A stretch of DNA of 64,000 nucleotides, from positions 62,001-126,000 of the forward strand of contig NZ_JBHVRO010000009.1 of NCBI RefSeq assembly GCF_042885655.1, in the 5' to 3' direction. The DNA comes from Psychrobacillus sp042885655 (lineage in GTDB: Bacteria > Bacillota > Bacilli > Bacillales_A > Planococcaceae). Shown piece by piece: positions 26,284-34,683 of the stretch (the stretch's first letter is position 1; each line of letters begins with the position of its first letter). The translations under genes and the position numbers were made by a program. The notes under the pieces are model-generated. The model saw only the letters and a program-made list of their open reading frames with translations. It did no database searches and was not told the DNA's origin.

Positions 26284-26349
26284 GTAAAACCTTCCTTTTA
26301 AAGACTGACCCCCATTTTAACATAGTAGTTTACAAAGCTAAAAGTTTTT

Positions 26350-26379
26350 TTGACAAATCGACTACTAGTGTCATATAAT
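26350..26379 (+). promoter_or_regulatory. queT promoter
   Basis: TTGACA, 18 nt, TATAAT: both boxes match consensus perfectly. It lies just ahead of the preQ1 aptamer. Confidence 0.85.
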
Positions 26380-26400
26380 TATCAATTGGCATTACAAATA

Positions 26401-26438
26401 ACGTGGTTCGAGAACCTCCCACGGAAAAAAACTAAGGA
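26401..26438 (+). promoter_or_regulatory. preQ1-I riboswitch
   Basis: GTGGTTC/GAACCTCCCAC hairpin, then an A-rich tail AAAAAAACTAAGGAG. This is the class I preQ1 pseudoknot in which the tail, containing the ribosome site AGGAG, folds back on binding preQ1. It therefore acts on translation of queT. Confidence 0.92.
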
Positions 26439-26448
26439 GAAATGAATA

Positions 26449-26931
26449 ATGAAAACAAAAACTCTTGCAACTAGCGGGATTATCGCTGCACTGTATATTG
26501 CAGTCTCGTTACTGGTGGCGCCAATAGCATTTGGTGCGATACAATATAGGATTTCCGAAATGTTCAACCACCTAATCGTGTTCAACAAAAAGTATTTCTT
26601 CGGAATTGTACTAGGAGTATTTATCACTAATATTTTTTCTACCATGGCCGCATATGACCTTATTTTTGGAGTAGCACATTCAGTCATTTCGTTAGGAATT
26701 TCGATTTTTGCATCTAAATTCATTAAAGGTCATATTCCACACATGATATTTAATACAGTGATATTTACGTTTATGACGTTTATCATCGCATTTGAACTAC
26801 AACTTGCCTTTCAACTACCATTCTTCTATACATGGCTAACTGTTGCATTCGGTGAATTCGTTGTACTAGTAGTCGGTATCCCAGTGATGACTGCTTTAAA
26901 TAAACGCTTAAATTTTAAAGCTCTACTTTAA
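26449..26931 (+). CDS. queT: QueT-family queuosine precursor transporter (ECF S component)
   Basis: A 160-residue, five- or six-segment membrane protein resembling the QueT substrate-binding subunit of energy-coupling-factor transporters, taking up queuosine precursors such as preQ1. Features: TSGIIAALYIAVSLLVAPIA-like first helix (ATSGIIAALYIAVS) and RISEMFNHLIVFNKKYFFG. The preQ1-I riboswitch directly upstream fixes the role. ATG is at normal distance from AGGAG. The general ECF module must be encoded elsewhere. Confidence 0.95.
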   Translation: MKTKTLATSGIIAALYIAVSLLVAPIAFGAIQYRISEMFNHLIVFNKKYFFGIVLGVFITNIFSTMAAYDLIFGVAHSVISLGISIFASKFIKGHIPHMIFNTVIFTFMTFIIAFELQLAFQLPFFYTWLTVAFGEFVVLVVGIPVMTALNKRLNFKALL

Positions 26932-26937
26932 TCAATA

Positions 26938-26978
26938 AGCACCGGATTCTATTTATATTAGAATCCGGTGCTTTTTTT
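26938..26978. terminator. Terminator shared by queT and the ABC operon
   Basis: AAGCACCGGATTC / GAATCCGGTGCTT stem and seven-T run after queT. It lies between convergent units and overlaps the last codon of the binding-protein gene. Confidence 0.9.
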
Positions 26979-27870
26979 ATTTCTTTAATAATCCTTTATC
27001 AACTAAAAAGTCATGTGCAACATCTTCTGGTTTATCTCCATCAATATCTACGCGGGCATTCATTTTTAACATATCTTCTTCTGTTATTTTTCCTGCAAGT
27101 TCATTCAATACATTTTCAAGCTTTGGGAACTTTTTTAGTGCTTCTAATCGAACGACAGGGGCAGCGTCATACTTTGGAAAAAATCCTAGATCATCCTCAG
27201 TTGTTTGTAACTCAAAACGTTCAATTCTACCGTCTGTTGTAAATGCAGGTATAACATCTACATCTCCGTTCTTTAATGCTTCATACATTACATTTGGATC
27301 GAGACTTTCCGTTTTTGTGAATGTAAAAGGATACGAGTTAATAAAATCATCAAAACCATCTCCTTGACGTTCATAAAATGCATGCGGGGCGCCGAAGACC
27401 ATATTTCCTGTTCTAGAGATTTCAACTAAGTCAGAATATGTTTTTGCATCGTAGTTTTTACCTTTCGTATAAGCTAATGTATACGTATTTTCAAAACCTA
27501 GTGGACTAAGCCAAGTCGCATCAAACTTATCTTCGTATCCTTTTTTCACTCGCTGTAATACTCTTTCCGAACTTTCTCCAACCTCTGAATTCTCTTTTAG
27601 AACGTCCTTTAATCCGGTTCCTGTATACTCGACATACAAGTCTATATCACCTTTTTTGAGAGCGGGGGTCATGATAGCCACTTCCCCTAGCCCCTCTTTA
27701 TATTTCACCTTATAGTCTGTCTTCGCTTCAATATATTGCCCTAAAACTTGTGGTAGTATATATTGTTCAGTCCAAGGCTTTCCACTTATAACAAGTGCAT
27801 CATTCGAGCTAGAACATGCCCCTAATAAAACAGTTGTTGCAATCCCAATCGCTAAAAACGTCTTTTTCAT
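26977..27870 (-). CDS. Osmoprotectant-type ABC substrate-binding lipoprotein
   Basis: A 297-residue OpuAC/OsmX family protein. Signal peptide and lipobox LLGAC (Cys about 19). VISGKPWTEQYILPQVLGQY and EYTGTGLKDVL are family marks; ligand is bound by an aromatic box in OpuC proteins, but identity (betaine, carnitine, choline or another compound such as ergothioneine) cannot be decided. Third gene of an ATPase-permease-binding protein operon, 7 nt after the permease gene. Confidence 0.88.
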   Translation of the reverse strand: MKKTFLAIGIATTVLLGACSSSNDALVISGKPWTEQYILPQVLGQYIEAKTDYKVKYKEGLGEVAIMTPALKKGDIDLYVEYTGTGLKDVLKENSEVGESSERVLQRVKKGYEDKFDATWLSPLGFENTYTLAYTKGKNYDAKTYSDLVEISRTGNMVFGAPHAFYERQGDGFDDFINSYPFTFTKTESLDPNVMYEALKNGDVDVIPAFTTDGRIERFELQTTEDDLGFFPKYDAAPVVRLEALKKFPKLENVLNELAGKITEEDMLKMNARVDIDGDKPEDVAHDFLVDKGLLKK

Positions 27871-27877
27871 TTCTCAA

Positions 27878-28522
27878 TCATCCTCCAGTATTTAATCCTT
27901 TTGGTGTGGACTTTTTCTCTATTAATTTCAATGCAAAATCAAATAAAACAGCCAATAAAGCAACAGGTAATGCTCCTGCTAAAACGAGTGAGTTATTATA
28001 AGACTGCAAACCACGGTAAATAACATCACCTAAGCCCCCTGCCCCAACAAATGTCGCCAGCGTAGCAATCCCAACAGTTAAAACAGTGGCTGTTCGTATG
28101 CCAGCCATTATAAAAGGCAAAGCAAGAGGAAACTCAATTTGCCATAGTAATTGGCTTTTTGTCATTCCCATTCCTTGCCCTGCTTCAATTATCGATCCAT
28201 CTATACTAATAATCCCAGTGTATGTATTGCGTAAAATTGGTAAAAGTGCGTAAATAATCAATGCAATTAATGCTGTTTTTGTGCCAATCCCGATTAACGG
28301 CACTAAAAAACCGAATAACGCTAAACTAGGAATTGTTTGAAAAATAGCCGAAATTCCTATCACTGGCTCGGCGAACTTTCGATACCTTGCAACAAAAATA
28401 CCTAAGGGAAGTGAAATGGCTATACCTATAGCAAGAGCGATAAATGACAGGAAAATATGTTGAATAAATGCTTCTTGAATCAAATCGGATCTATTTTGAA
28501 TTGTTTCGATAAATTTCTGCAC
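27878..28522 (-). CDS. Osmoprotectant-type ABC permease
   Basis: A 214-residue permease with about six membrane segments. The conserved BPD transport loop EAGQGMGMTKSQLLWQIEFP (about 120-140) contacts the ATPase. GTG start lies immediately after the ATPase stop, indicating coupled translation. Typical OpuC systems have two permease genes; only one is present, so it would have to act as a homodimer. Confidence 0.9.
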   Translation of the reverse strand: MQKFIETIQNRSDLIQEAFIQHIFLSFIALAIGIAISLPLGIFVARYRKFAEPVIGISAIFQTIPSLALFGFLVPLIGIGTKTALIALIIYALLPILRNTYTGIISIDGSIIEAGQGMGMTKSQLLWQIEFPLALPFIMAGIRTATVLTVGIATLATFVGAGGLGDVIYRGLQSYNNSLVLAGALPVALLAVLFDFALKLIEKKSTPKGLNTGG

Positions 28523-29485
28523 TTAAACCACCTCTTCTTTTTCAAGCATTGCGCGTAAGAGGACAGATTGGTTCACATATCCTAACTTTTCATTGGTCTT
28601 TTTTACAAGTAAACAATTTTCACGACCTTCTTCTAATAAAGCAATTGCTTCTTCTAACAGTAGACTTGCATCCACTTCTATACACGGGCTTTGTTTTTCT
28701 TGTTCAAAGAAATAGATAAATTCCTGTATTTCACGTTTCCCAACTGATCGTTTGCGATTAATACGTTCTATTCCTATAAAATTTTTTACGAAATCATTAA
28801 TTGGATTTTCTATTAATTCAGTTGGGGTTCCTATTTGTTCTATTCTTCCACTTTTCATAACTATGATTGTATCTGCTATTTTTAATGCTTCATCCATATC
28901 ATGCGTGACAAAAACAATTGTTTTCTTTATCTTTTCCTGTAATTTTTTTGTTTCAACTTGTAATTGTTCCCGACTAATTGGATCAAGTGCACTAAATGGT
29001 TCATCCATTAAAACTATATTAGGATTTCCAGCTAAAGCTCTCACCACTCCAATACGTTGCTGTTGTCCTCCACTTAGCTCAAGTGGATATTTACCTAAAA
29101 ACTGCTTCGGTTCAAGCCCAACCATCCACATAAGTTCACGAATTCGTTCAGAGGTTTTTTCTTTTGACCATCCCTTTAATTTTGGTACAAGGGATGCATT
29201 TTTTTCAATCGTCATATGCGGAAATAAACCTATTCGTTGAATGACATAACCTATTGTTTTTCGAAGTTCCACTGGATTTAGGGAAGATACTGCTTTACCA
29301 TCCACGTACACTTCTCCAGAGGTTGGAATTTCTAAACGATTAATCATCTTCAATAAAGTAGTTTTCCCACAACCACTTGGGCCAATAATTACTATTATTT
29401 GTTCGGCTGGAATTGTTAAAGAAACATCTTTCAATGTCTCTGTTCCATCGTTAAATACTTTGGAGATCTTATCAAAACGAATCAA
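28523..29485 (-). CDS. Osmoprotectant-type ABC ATPase
   Basis: A 320-residue ABC subunit. Walker A GPSGCGKTT (about 34-42), Q-loop in GYVIQRIGLFPHM, signature LSGGQQQRIG, Walker B IVLMDEPFSALD and H-loop VTHDMDEAL are intact. The C-terminal tail (about 240-320) keeps only one CBS-like segment, where OpuCA usually has two, which may mean altered ionic-strength sensing. TTG start behind GAGGAGG. First gene of the operon. Confidence 0.92.
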   Translation of the reverse strand: MIRFDKISKVFNDGTETLKDVSLTIPAEQIIVIIGPSGCGKTTLLKMINRLEIPTSGEVYVDGKAVSSLNPVELRKTIGYVIQRIGLFPHMTIEKNASLVPKLKGWSKEKTSERIRELMWMVGLEPKQFLGKYPLELSGGQQQRIGVVRALAGNPNIVLMDEPFSALDPISREQLQVETKKLQEKIKKTIVFVTHDMDEALKIADTIIVMKSGRIEQIGTPTELIENPINDFVKNFIGIERINRKRSVGKREIQEFIYFFEQEKQSPCIEVDASLLLEEAIALLEEGRENCLLVKKTNEKLGYVNQSVLLRAMLEKEEVV

Positions 29486-29730
29486 CTAAAATTTCCTCCT
29501 CACTTTAGTGTATTCACCTATTAATCCTTATACCCTAAATAGTTATATTGAATCTTCTGTGAAGAAAGAAAAAACTAGATTCTAATTAATATAAATATTG
29601 ATAAACTTTTATGCGTTATTCCCTGTCATTTCTACAACTTTTTCATACTATTAAAGTATAGACATATGAAGTAAAGTGATTTTGAAGAAATACTAATTAG
29701 AATAATCCACCCATTTATTCACATTTTATA

Positions 29731-29773
29731 AAAGAACAAGCCCACTTCCTTTAGCAGAAATGGGCTTGTTTAT
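29731..29773 (-). terminator. Terminator of ring-cleaving dioxygenase gene
   Basis: AACAAGCCCA / TGGGCTTGTT arms. On the minus strand they are followed by CTTTTAT. The rest of the 29486-29776 gap shows nothing else. Confidence 0.75.
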
Positions 29774-29776
29774 TAT

Positions 29777-30754
29777 TTATTCTTTCACAAATTCGATTGT
29801 GCTTCTTACTGTATCGATCGGGCGAACTAGACTTTCAATTTGTGTACGTTTTGGTTCTAAAAATGGAGGTAATGATAGCTTTTCTCCCAATGTTTCATAT
29901 GGTTCATCTCCCATAAAACCTGGGCCATCTGTTGCAAATTCAAACAATAGCCCTGGAGCCACTCTTGCATATAATGACTCAAAGAAATGGCGATCCACAT
30001 AACCAGAAGTTTTGAATCCGAAGCTCTCCATACGTTTCGTCCACTCGTCTAAAACAGCTCGGTCTTCCACGCGAAATGCTGCATGGTGAACAGTTCCGAA
30101 ACCTTGTCGACCAGGAGGAAGAATGACATTCTTCTCTACGATTACTTGTGCACCATTTCCACCTTCACCTACCTCAAACAAATGGAAAGAACCTTCTTGC
30201 GCTATCTCTTTAAATAACAGAACCTTTTCCATTACTTCTTTTAAATAATCAAACTCTGCTATTCGGATATGGATAGGACCTAGACCAGTAATCGCATACT
30301 CTAAGGGAATCGGTCCTTTTTGCCATGGTGTTCCCGTTGCAACTCCCTTATTATTTTCATCTGAAATTAATTGATATTGTTGGTCGTCAAAATCGACAAA
30401 TGAAAGTACCTTTGTTCCAAATTGTTCTTGAATACCATCGTGTTTGACTTCCAGTCGATCAAAACGTTTCAACCAATAATCTAATGCTGCATCACTTGGA
30501 ACGCGGAAAGCTGTTTTATAAATTTCATTCGTTCCATGTGTACCTTTTGTAATGCCTGGGAAGTCGAAGAACGTCATATCTGTACCTGCTCCACCTATAT
30601 CATCTGCAAAAAATAAATGATAGGTCTGGATATCATCTTGGTTCACTGTTTTCTTTACTAAACGCATACCTAAAATATATGTGAAAAATTTATAATTCTC
30701 TTCTGCACTACTTGTTATCGCTGTTACATGGTGCATACCTTTTAACTGATTCAT
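29777..30754 (-). CDS. VOC-superfamily ring-cleaving dioxygenase (MhqO/MhqA type)
   Basis: A 325-residue, two-module vicinal-oxygen-chelate enzyme. Metal ligands are expected at H8/H9 in MHHVTAI, and in the second module at HHAAFRVED and near FEFATDGPGF. Homologues in Bacillus (MhqA, MhqE, MhqO) are induced by quinones and catechols and help detoxify them. A possible MhqR-like operator lies just upstream. AGGAGG precedes the ATG. Substrate in this organism is inferred. Confidence 0.88.
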   Translation of the reverse strand: MNQLKGMHHVTAITSSAEENYKFFTYILGMRLVKKTVNQDDIQTYHLFFADDIGGAGTDMTFFDFPGITKGTHGTNEIYKTAFRVPSDAALDYWLKRFDRLEVKHDGIQEQFGTKVLSFVDFDDQQYQLISDENNKGVATGTPWQKGPIPLEYAITGLGPIHIRIAEFDYLKEVMEKVLLFKEIAQEGSFHLFEVGEGGNGAQVIVEKNVILPPGRQGFGTVHHAAFRVEDRAVLDEWTKRMESFGFKTSGYVDRHFFESLYARVAPGLLFEFATDGPGFMGDEPYETLGEKLSLPPFLEPKRTQIESLVRPIDTVRSTIEFVKE

Positions 30755-30786
30755 AAATTATTCCTCCTATTTACCTTTAATTCAAA

Positions 30787-30806
30787 TATCTTTAATTCGA
30801 AATAAT
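30787..30806. promoter_or_regulatory. Possible MhqR-like operator
   Basis: TATCTTTAATTCGAAATAAT resembles the MhqR box (ATCTcgAAtTCgAGAT) at most positions. A related CTTTAATTCAAAT lies 16 nt away. It sits in the promoter region of the dioxygenase. Based on recalled consensus only. Confidence 0.35.
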
Positions 30807-30841
30807 ATTACCATGAATAAAAAATATAGTCAATGGAACAA

Positions 30842-30879
30842 AAACTGTCCCAATCGCATATTAGCCATTGGGACAGTTT
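30842..30879 (-). terminator. Orphan terminator in a divergent intergenic region
   Basis: Perfect 13-bp stem AAACTGTCCCAAT / ATTGGGACAGTTT with a 12-nt loop, followed on the minus strand by TTTTTG. The flanking genes diverge, so neither needs it; see the short minus-strand frame at 30889-30999. The rightward 73-codon frame crossing it is discounted. Confidence 0.7.
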
Positions 30880-30888
30880 CGCTTAATA

Positions 30889-30999
30889 TTATATTACACA
30901 TCTATTTCTGTTCGTATACGATGATCTTTCGCTTTTTCGGCAACCTAGCTTATTATCTCTTAGACACAACAAACTTCCCCGTAATTGTTGCTCGGCCAT
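30889..30999 (-). CDS. Possible 36-residue peptide
   Basis: A minus-strand frame begins MAEQQLRGSLL, is arginine-rich, has three cysteines and stops 10 nt before a strong terminator. There is no good ribosome site, so it may be a decayed gene or chance. Listed because it is the only candidate source for the transcript that terminator would end. Confidence 0.2.
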   Translation of the reverse strand: MAEQQLRGSLLCLRDNKLGCRKSERSSYTNRNRCVI

Positions 31000-31070
31000 A
31001 TGTTTTGTTTGCAATTGATAAAGTCAGGGAATAGCAATAATAAACAAGTTTTTTCTAGGGGGAACTACAT

Positions 31071-32513
31071 ATGGCTACAAAAAATCCTAAACCATGGAGT
31101 AATCTAAAGCGCATTACTATGGGTTCCATTGGGGTATTTGCACTTATCTATATAGCAGTAATATTATGGAACACATATAAGCCTCTTCCAAATGGCGTAG
31201 CATTTGCTGGGGAAATACATAAAACAGATAAAGTAGATTTTATTACCGATTTAACATATGCACAGGATAGAAAAGGAACAGGTATGGTTCATGAAAATCA
31301 TATTTTTGATGAAGTATATAATATGATTGATAAAGCCAATGAATTTGTCGTGGTCGATTTTTTCTTGTTTGATGGTTACTATGACGGAGATAAAAAATTT
31401 CCAAACATTGCAGATACGCTTTCTATAGCATTAGCAAAGAAAAAGAAATTGAACCCTTATATGCCGATAATATTTATAACTGATCCAATAAACCGTGGAT
31501 ATGGGTCATATGAAAATAAATGGTTTAAGAAAATGCGGGAAGCTGGAGTAGAAATAGTATATACCGATCTAGATCCATTGCGTGATTCGACGCCTATTTA
31601 TTCAGGTATATACCGAATGATTTTTCAGTGGTTTGATTTGGGAGGAAAAGGTTGGATTGATAATGCGATGGCAAGTGATGCACCGAAAATGACCATCGCT
31701 TCCTACTTAGCTCTACTCAATGTGAAAGCAAACCATCGAAAAGCAGTAGTAACGGAAAAGGAAGCGCTAGTTACATCTTCCAATCCTCATGATTCAAGCG
31801 GATACCATGGAAATATTGCTTTGAAAGTAACAGGCTCGATATTGAATGATATTCTAAAATCCGAAGAAGCAGTTTCTTTATTTTCTGGAGGTCCGAAGCT
31901 TCCTCGTGTGGAGGCTAATAAAGAGAGAGGACAATACGAGATTCAATACTTAACGGAGAAAAAAATCTTAGATGCATTGCTTGGTGATTTGGCAGTGACA
32001 AAAAAAGGAGATAAAATTTGGCTTGGTATGTTCTTTGTAGCGGAGCCAGATGTAGTTAACGCACTAAGTGATGCGGCAAACCGTGGTGTAGAGGTAAATC
32101 TCATTCTTGATCCAAATAAAAACTCATTTGGGCAAGAAAAATCAGGCATTCCAAATAGACCCGTTGTTCAGAAGATGGTGGAGGATACGAAAGGAAAGAT
32201 TCATATTCGATGGTACAATACCGTTATCGGCCAGTATCATACGAAAGCTATATGGATTCAAACCGCGAATCATACAATTATCTCAAATGGCTCGGCAAAT
32301 TATACAGAACGGACATTAGATAATTATAATTTAGAAAATAATCTACATGTTATTGCACCAAACAATAGTAAACTTGTTGTTGAAATGGAGAAATATTTTG
32401 AACGACTTTGGAACAATGGAGACGCGATGTACACTTTGGATTTGGACAAGTTCCAAGATAGCTCTAAATGGTGGCAACGCTGGATTTATGCGCTCAGCAA
32501 TTTTTTAAAGTAA
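31071..32513 (+). CDS. Membrane-anchored phospholipase D family protein
   Basis: A 480-residue protein with one N-terminal membrane helix (about 15-37) and two PLD modules. HxK motifs are NHRKAVVTEKE followed by SSNPHDSSG, and YHTKAIWI followed by NGSANYTERTLDN, the second with the usual S/N-rich end. Family members include cardiolipin synthases and phosphodiesterases; at this size with one anchor it is not a typical cardiolipin synthase. ATG follows CTAGGGGGA. It stands alone. Confidence 0.85.
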   Translation: MATKNPKPWSNLKRITMGSIGVFALIYIAVILWNTYKPLPNGVAFAGEIHKTDKVDFITDLTYAQDRKGTGMVHENHIFDEVYNMIDKANEFVVVDFFLFDGYYDGDKKFPNIADTLSIALAKKKKLNPYMPIIFITDPINRGYGSYENKWFKKMREAGVEIVYTDLDPLRDSTPIYSGIYRMIFQWFDLGGKGWIDNAMASDAPKMTIASYLALLNVKANHRKAVVTEKEALVTSSNPHDSSGYHGNIALKVTGSILNDILKSEEAVSLFSGGPKLPRVEANKERGQYEIQYLTEKKILDALLGDLAVTKKGDKIWLGMFFVAEPDVVNALSDAANRGVEVNLILDPNKNSFGQEKSGIPNRPVVQKMVEDTKGKIHIRWYNTVIGQYHTKAIWIQTANHTIISNGSANYTERTLDNYNLENNLHVIAPNNSKLVVEMEKYFERLWNNGDAMYTLDLDKFQDSSKWWQRWIYALSNFLK

Positions 32514-32542
32514 CTACTTATTAATAATGTATTCCTCTAAAA

Positions 32543-32570
32543 AAGCTCATGAACTAAAGTCCATGAGCTT
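32543..32570 (-). terminator. Terminator between PLD gene and DUF1540 gene
   Basis: AAGCTCATG / CATGAGCTT stem, T-run on the minus strand. It may serve both convergent genes. Confidence 0.8.
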
Positions 32571-32597
32571 ACACAATGAGGTGTTAGTGTTAGCAAC

Positions 32598-32753
32598 TTA
32601 AGATTCCGGTTCAAATGTTTTACAATCTGTTTCTTCACTATTAGAAGCTTGTTTACCTTTGCTACTTACTACATAAATTGCTTCTGCGCTACATTTATTT
32701 CCAGAGCCCCAAAACGTACAATTATTGACTTCACAAAGAATGACTTGAGCCAT
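32598..32753 (-). CDS. DUF1540 small cysteine-rich protein
   Basis: 51 residues starting MAQVILCEVNNCTFWGSGNKC, with Cys spacing C-x5-C-x8-C and a later Cys near the C-terminus, the DUF1540 pattern, probably metal-binding. ATG at 32753 lies behind AAGAGGAGGTG; the longer frame lacks a site. Function unknown; such proteins are frequent in spore formers. Confidence 0.85.
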   Translation of the reverse strand: MAQVILCEVNNCTFWGSGNKCSAEAIYVVSSKGKQASNSEETDCKTFEPES

Positions 32754-32896
32754 TGTATCACACCTCCTCTTTTGTAGGATGTACAAATCAAAGGTGATTA
32801 ATACCAGTTCATTTAAATGCTCGCCATTCCGTTTTTTTGAGAGATTGATCGATTGTTACAAGAGATCGATCGATTCTCTAATTAATCTCTCACTAT

Positions 32897-33364
32897 CTAT
32901 AAAATATGTTCTATAAACAAAGGCAAGTTTGTAATTTTCTCTTTCAAAAAAAGTGGATATACATTGATATCCCGTAATTCTTCTAAACGTTTCCAGTAAT
33001 ACGTATGTACTTTCCCATTTCCATTTATAACGAATTCATCGCCATTTGCCAGGATTTCATTGTCTTTCAGCTCTAATAAATAAAAAAAGCATATTTCATG
33101 GAAACGTTCATTCAAATTAGCTTCTTCGAAAAAGTTTTCATTTATCCATAGCATGCGCTTTATATTCACGTCTATATTAAGTTCTTCATTTAGTTCTCGT
33201 TTTATCGCATCTTCACTTTTTTCATGCAACATGACCCGACCACCTGGTACATAATAGTAGGGCTGATTTTCATCTTGCATAATGAGCAACTTTCCTTCAT
33301 GAATTAGCAATCCTGCTACGCGATAATTAAATCTTCCTGTAGGTGTTTTAAAAGTTATGTCCAT
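32897..33364 (-). CDS. NUDIX hydrolase
   Basis: 155 residues with full NUDIX box beginning GGRVMLHEKSEDAIKRELN and ending EELNIDV. The remainder is beta-rich as expected. Substrate unknown. AGGAG near the ATG. One of four NUDIX domains in the window, none closely linked to a pathway. Confidence 0.88.
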   Translation of the reverse strand: MDITFKTPTGRFNYRVAGLLIHEGKLLIMQDENQPYYYVPGGRVMLHEKSEDAIKRELNEELNIDVNIKRMLWINENFFEEANLNERFHEICFFYLLELKDNEILANGDEFVINGNGKVHTYYWKRLEELRDINVYPLFLKEKITNLPLFIEHIL

Positions 33365-33397
33365 ATAAATCTCCTTTGTCCGTGTAAAATCCTTAGA

Positions 33398-33853
33398 TTA
33401 CGGAGTATATTTTTCTGAAATTTTTATAATCACATTGTTTTTTATAGTTAAATAAAATGGAGTTTTATATACTTGTATACGTTTAGCAAGCCCTTGGATA
33501 TCTACTTTCAAGGGTTCTTGAAGATTGGCTCCATTCACAACATCGATTTGTACGTCATCCGCTACCTTTAAACTTGCTGTTTGTTCCGACTCATTGTAAA
33601 CCTGAAATCCGCTTGGAAAATCTGATTCCGGGTCTAATCCTACTTCTTTTATTCTCTCTGTATCCAAATGACTAATCCATTCTACTTCATCAAACGTTAA
33701 GCTCTTTGTTTCTTCATCAAAACTATTTATATATACTAATATTTCTTTCGATGGAGTTTCTTCCACATTTGTTTCGTTACTACAGGCACTAATTAAAGCT
33801 ATTAAACATAAAAAGGACTTCAATAAGAAAGAATTAGAAACATTATTATTCAT
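33398..33853 (-). CDS. Small lipoprotein, unknown function
   Basis: About 151 residues. Signal sequence (LLKSFLCLIALISAC) with lipobox LISAC, then an acidic linker and a beta-rich domain without recognised motif. ATG at 33853 is preferred to an upstream TTG, although the ribosome site (GAAAGG) is 12 nt away. It lies 25 nt downstream of the deacylase stop, probably cotranscribed. Confidence 0.7.
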   Translation of the reverse strand: MNNNVSNSFLLKSFLCLIALISACSNETNVEETPSKEILVYINSFDEETKSLTFDEVEWISHLDTERIKEVGLDPESDFPSGFQVYNESEQTASLKVADDVQIDVVNGANLQEPLKVDIQGLAKRIQVYKTPFYLTIKNNVIIKISEKYTP

Positions 33854-33878
33854 ACATCTTATCAACCTTTCTTTATGC

Positions 33879-34349
33879 TCATTCCCACCCTTTGCAAACG
33901 TCTACCCATTCTTCACCATTAGCATATGTATATAACTCCCCGCAGGTAAGTTCAATTGCACTATTACTGCTGCCACACGCAGGAAAAACTGTTTCAAATC
34001 GTTTCAGTGACTCATCTACGTAAACCAATACATTTTCGGGAATGCCAAATGGACAAACCCCTCCAACAGCATGTCCTACTTGTTCTATTACTTCCTCAGG
34101 AGATAGCATCTTAGCTTTCACTCCAAATGTCGCCTTGAATTTTGCATTATCAATTTTTGTATCCCCTGCAGCAACTACTAAAATACAACTTTCATCTTTT
34201 TTAAAGGAAAGTGTTTTCGCAATGCGCTCAGGCTCTACATTTAAAGCTTGGGCAGCAAGTTCTACTGTTGCACTTGATTCATCAAACTCCTTTATCTTAT
34301 ATGCTATTCCAAATTCCTCAAAATAATCTCGAACTTTTTCAATTGCCAT
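33879..34349 (-). CDS. YbaK/EbsC-family aminoacyl-tRNA deacylase
   Basis: About 156 residues of the YbaK/ProX editing fold, which hydrolyses mischarged tRNA such as Cys-tRNA(Pro). Marks: MAIEKVRDYFEEFGI start, conserved Lys in IAKTLSFK, VGGVCPFGIP and FPACGSSNSAIEL. ATG at 34349 follows GAGGTG; the frame's longer upstream part runs into a GC-rich repeat and is not translated. Confidence 0.9.
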   Translation of the reverse strand: MAIEKVRDYFEEFGIAYKIKEFDESSATVELAAQALNVEPERIAKTLSFKKDESCILVVAAGDTKIDNAKFKATFGVKAKMLSPEEVIEQVGHAVGGVCPFGIPENVLVYVDESLKRFETVFPACGSSNSAIELTCGELYTYANGEEWVDVCKGWE

Positions 34350-34417
34350 TTTTTTCACCTCATAATCATTAGAATGAATTTTTAGACTAATGCATCTATT
34401 ATACACCTTTATACAAA

Positions 34418-34616
34418 GAAAAGCGCAAGCGCCTATGTCTGCCCCGACAGGCAAATGGGGAAGGTGTAGGTCTGCAAAGTTCGCTACATCCTGTGGCAAT
34501 GCAGACATGACCCGCGTCGTGCGTGCCTAGGAGGCAGCGCTCCAGCCACCACAGCTTTTTCACATTTGACCCAGAGGGGCAAGGCGCTGAAGTCTGGACA
34601 GTTCCTATGTAAAAGA
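34418..34616. repeat. GC-rich intergenic repeat (GCGCAAGCGCC type)
   Basis: Begins AAAAGCGCAAGCGCC, followed by a CCCCGACAGGC block and short inverted repeats. This is a known style of Bacillaceae intergenic repeat. GC content is clearly above the surroundings. No frame with a ribosome site. Confidence 0.6.
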
Positions 34617-34639
34617 GCATATACTTTCTTATTCCGAAA

Positions 34640-34673
34640 AAAAAAGAACCAGAGCAACTTCTCTGATTCCTAA
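34640..34673 (-). terminator. Terminator of the amidohydrolase gene
   Basis: GAACCAGAG / CTCTGATTC arms, followed on the minus strand by at least eight T. Confidence 0.85.
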
Positions 34674-34683
34674 ATGTTGATTA

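Noticed and set aside
30813..31034. 73-codon rightward frame with hydrophobic middle
   Set aside because: It crosses a strong terminator hairpin and overlaps the promoter zone of the PLD gene; no ribosome site.
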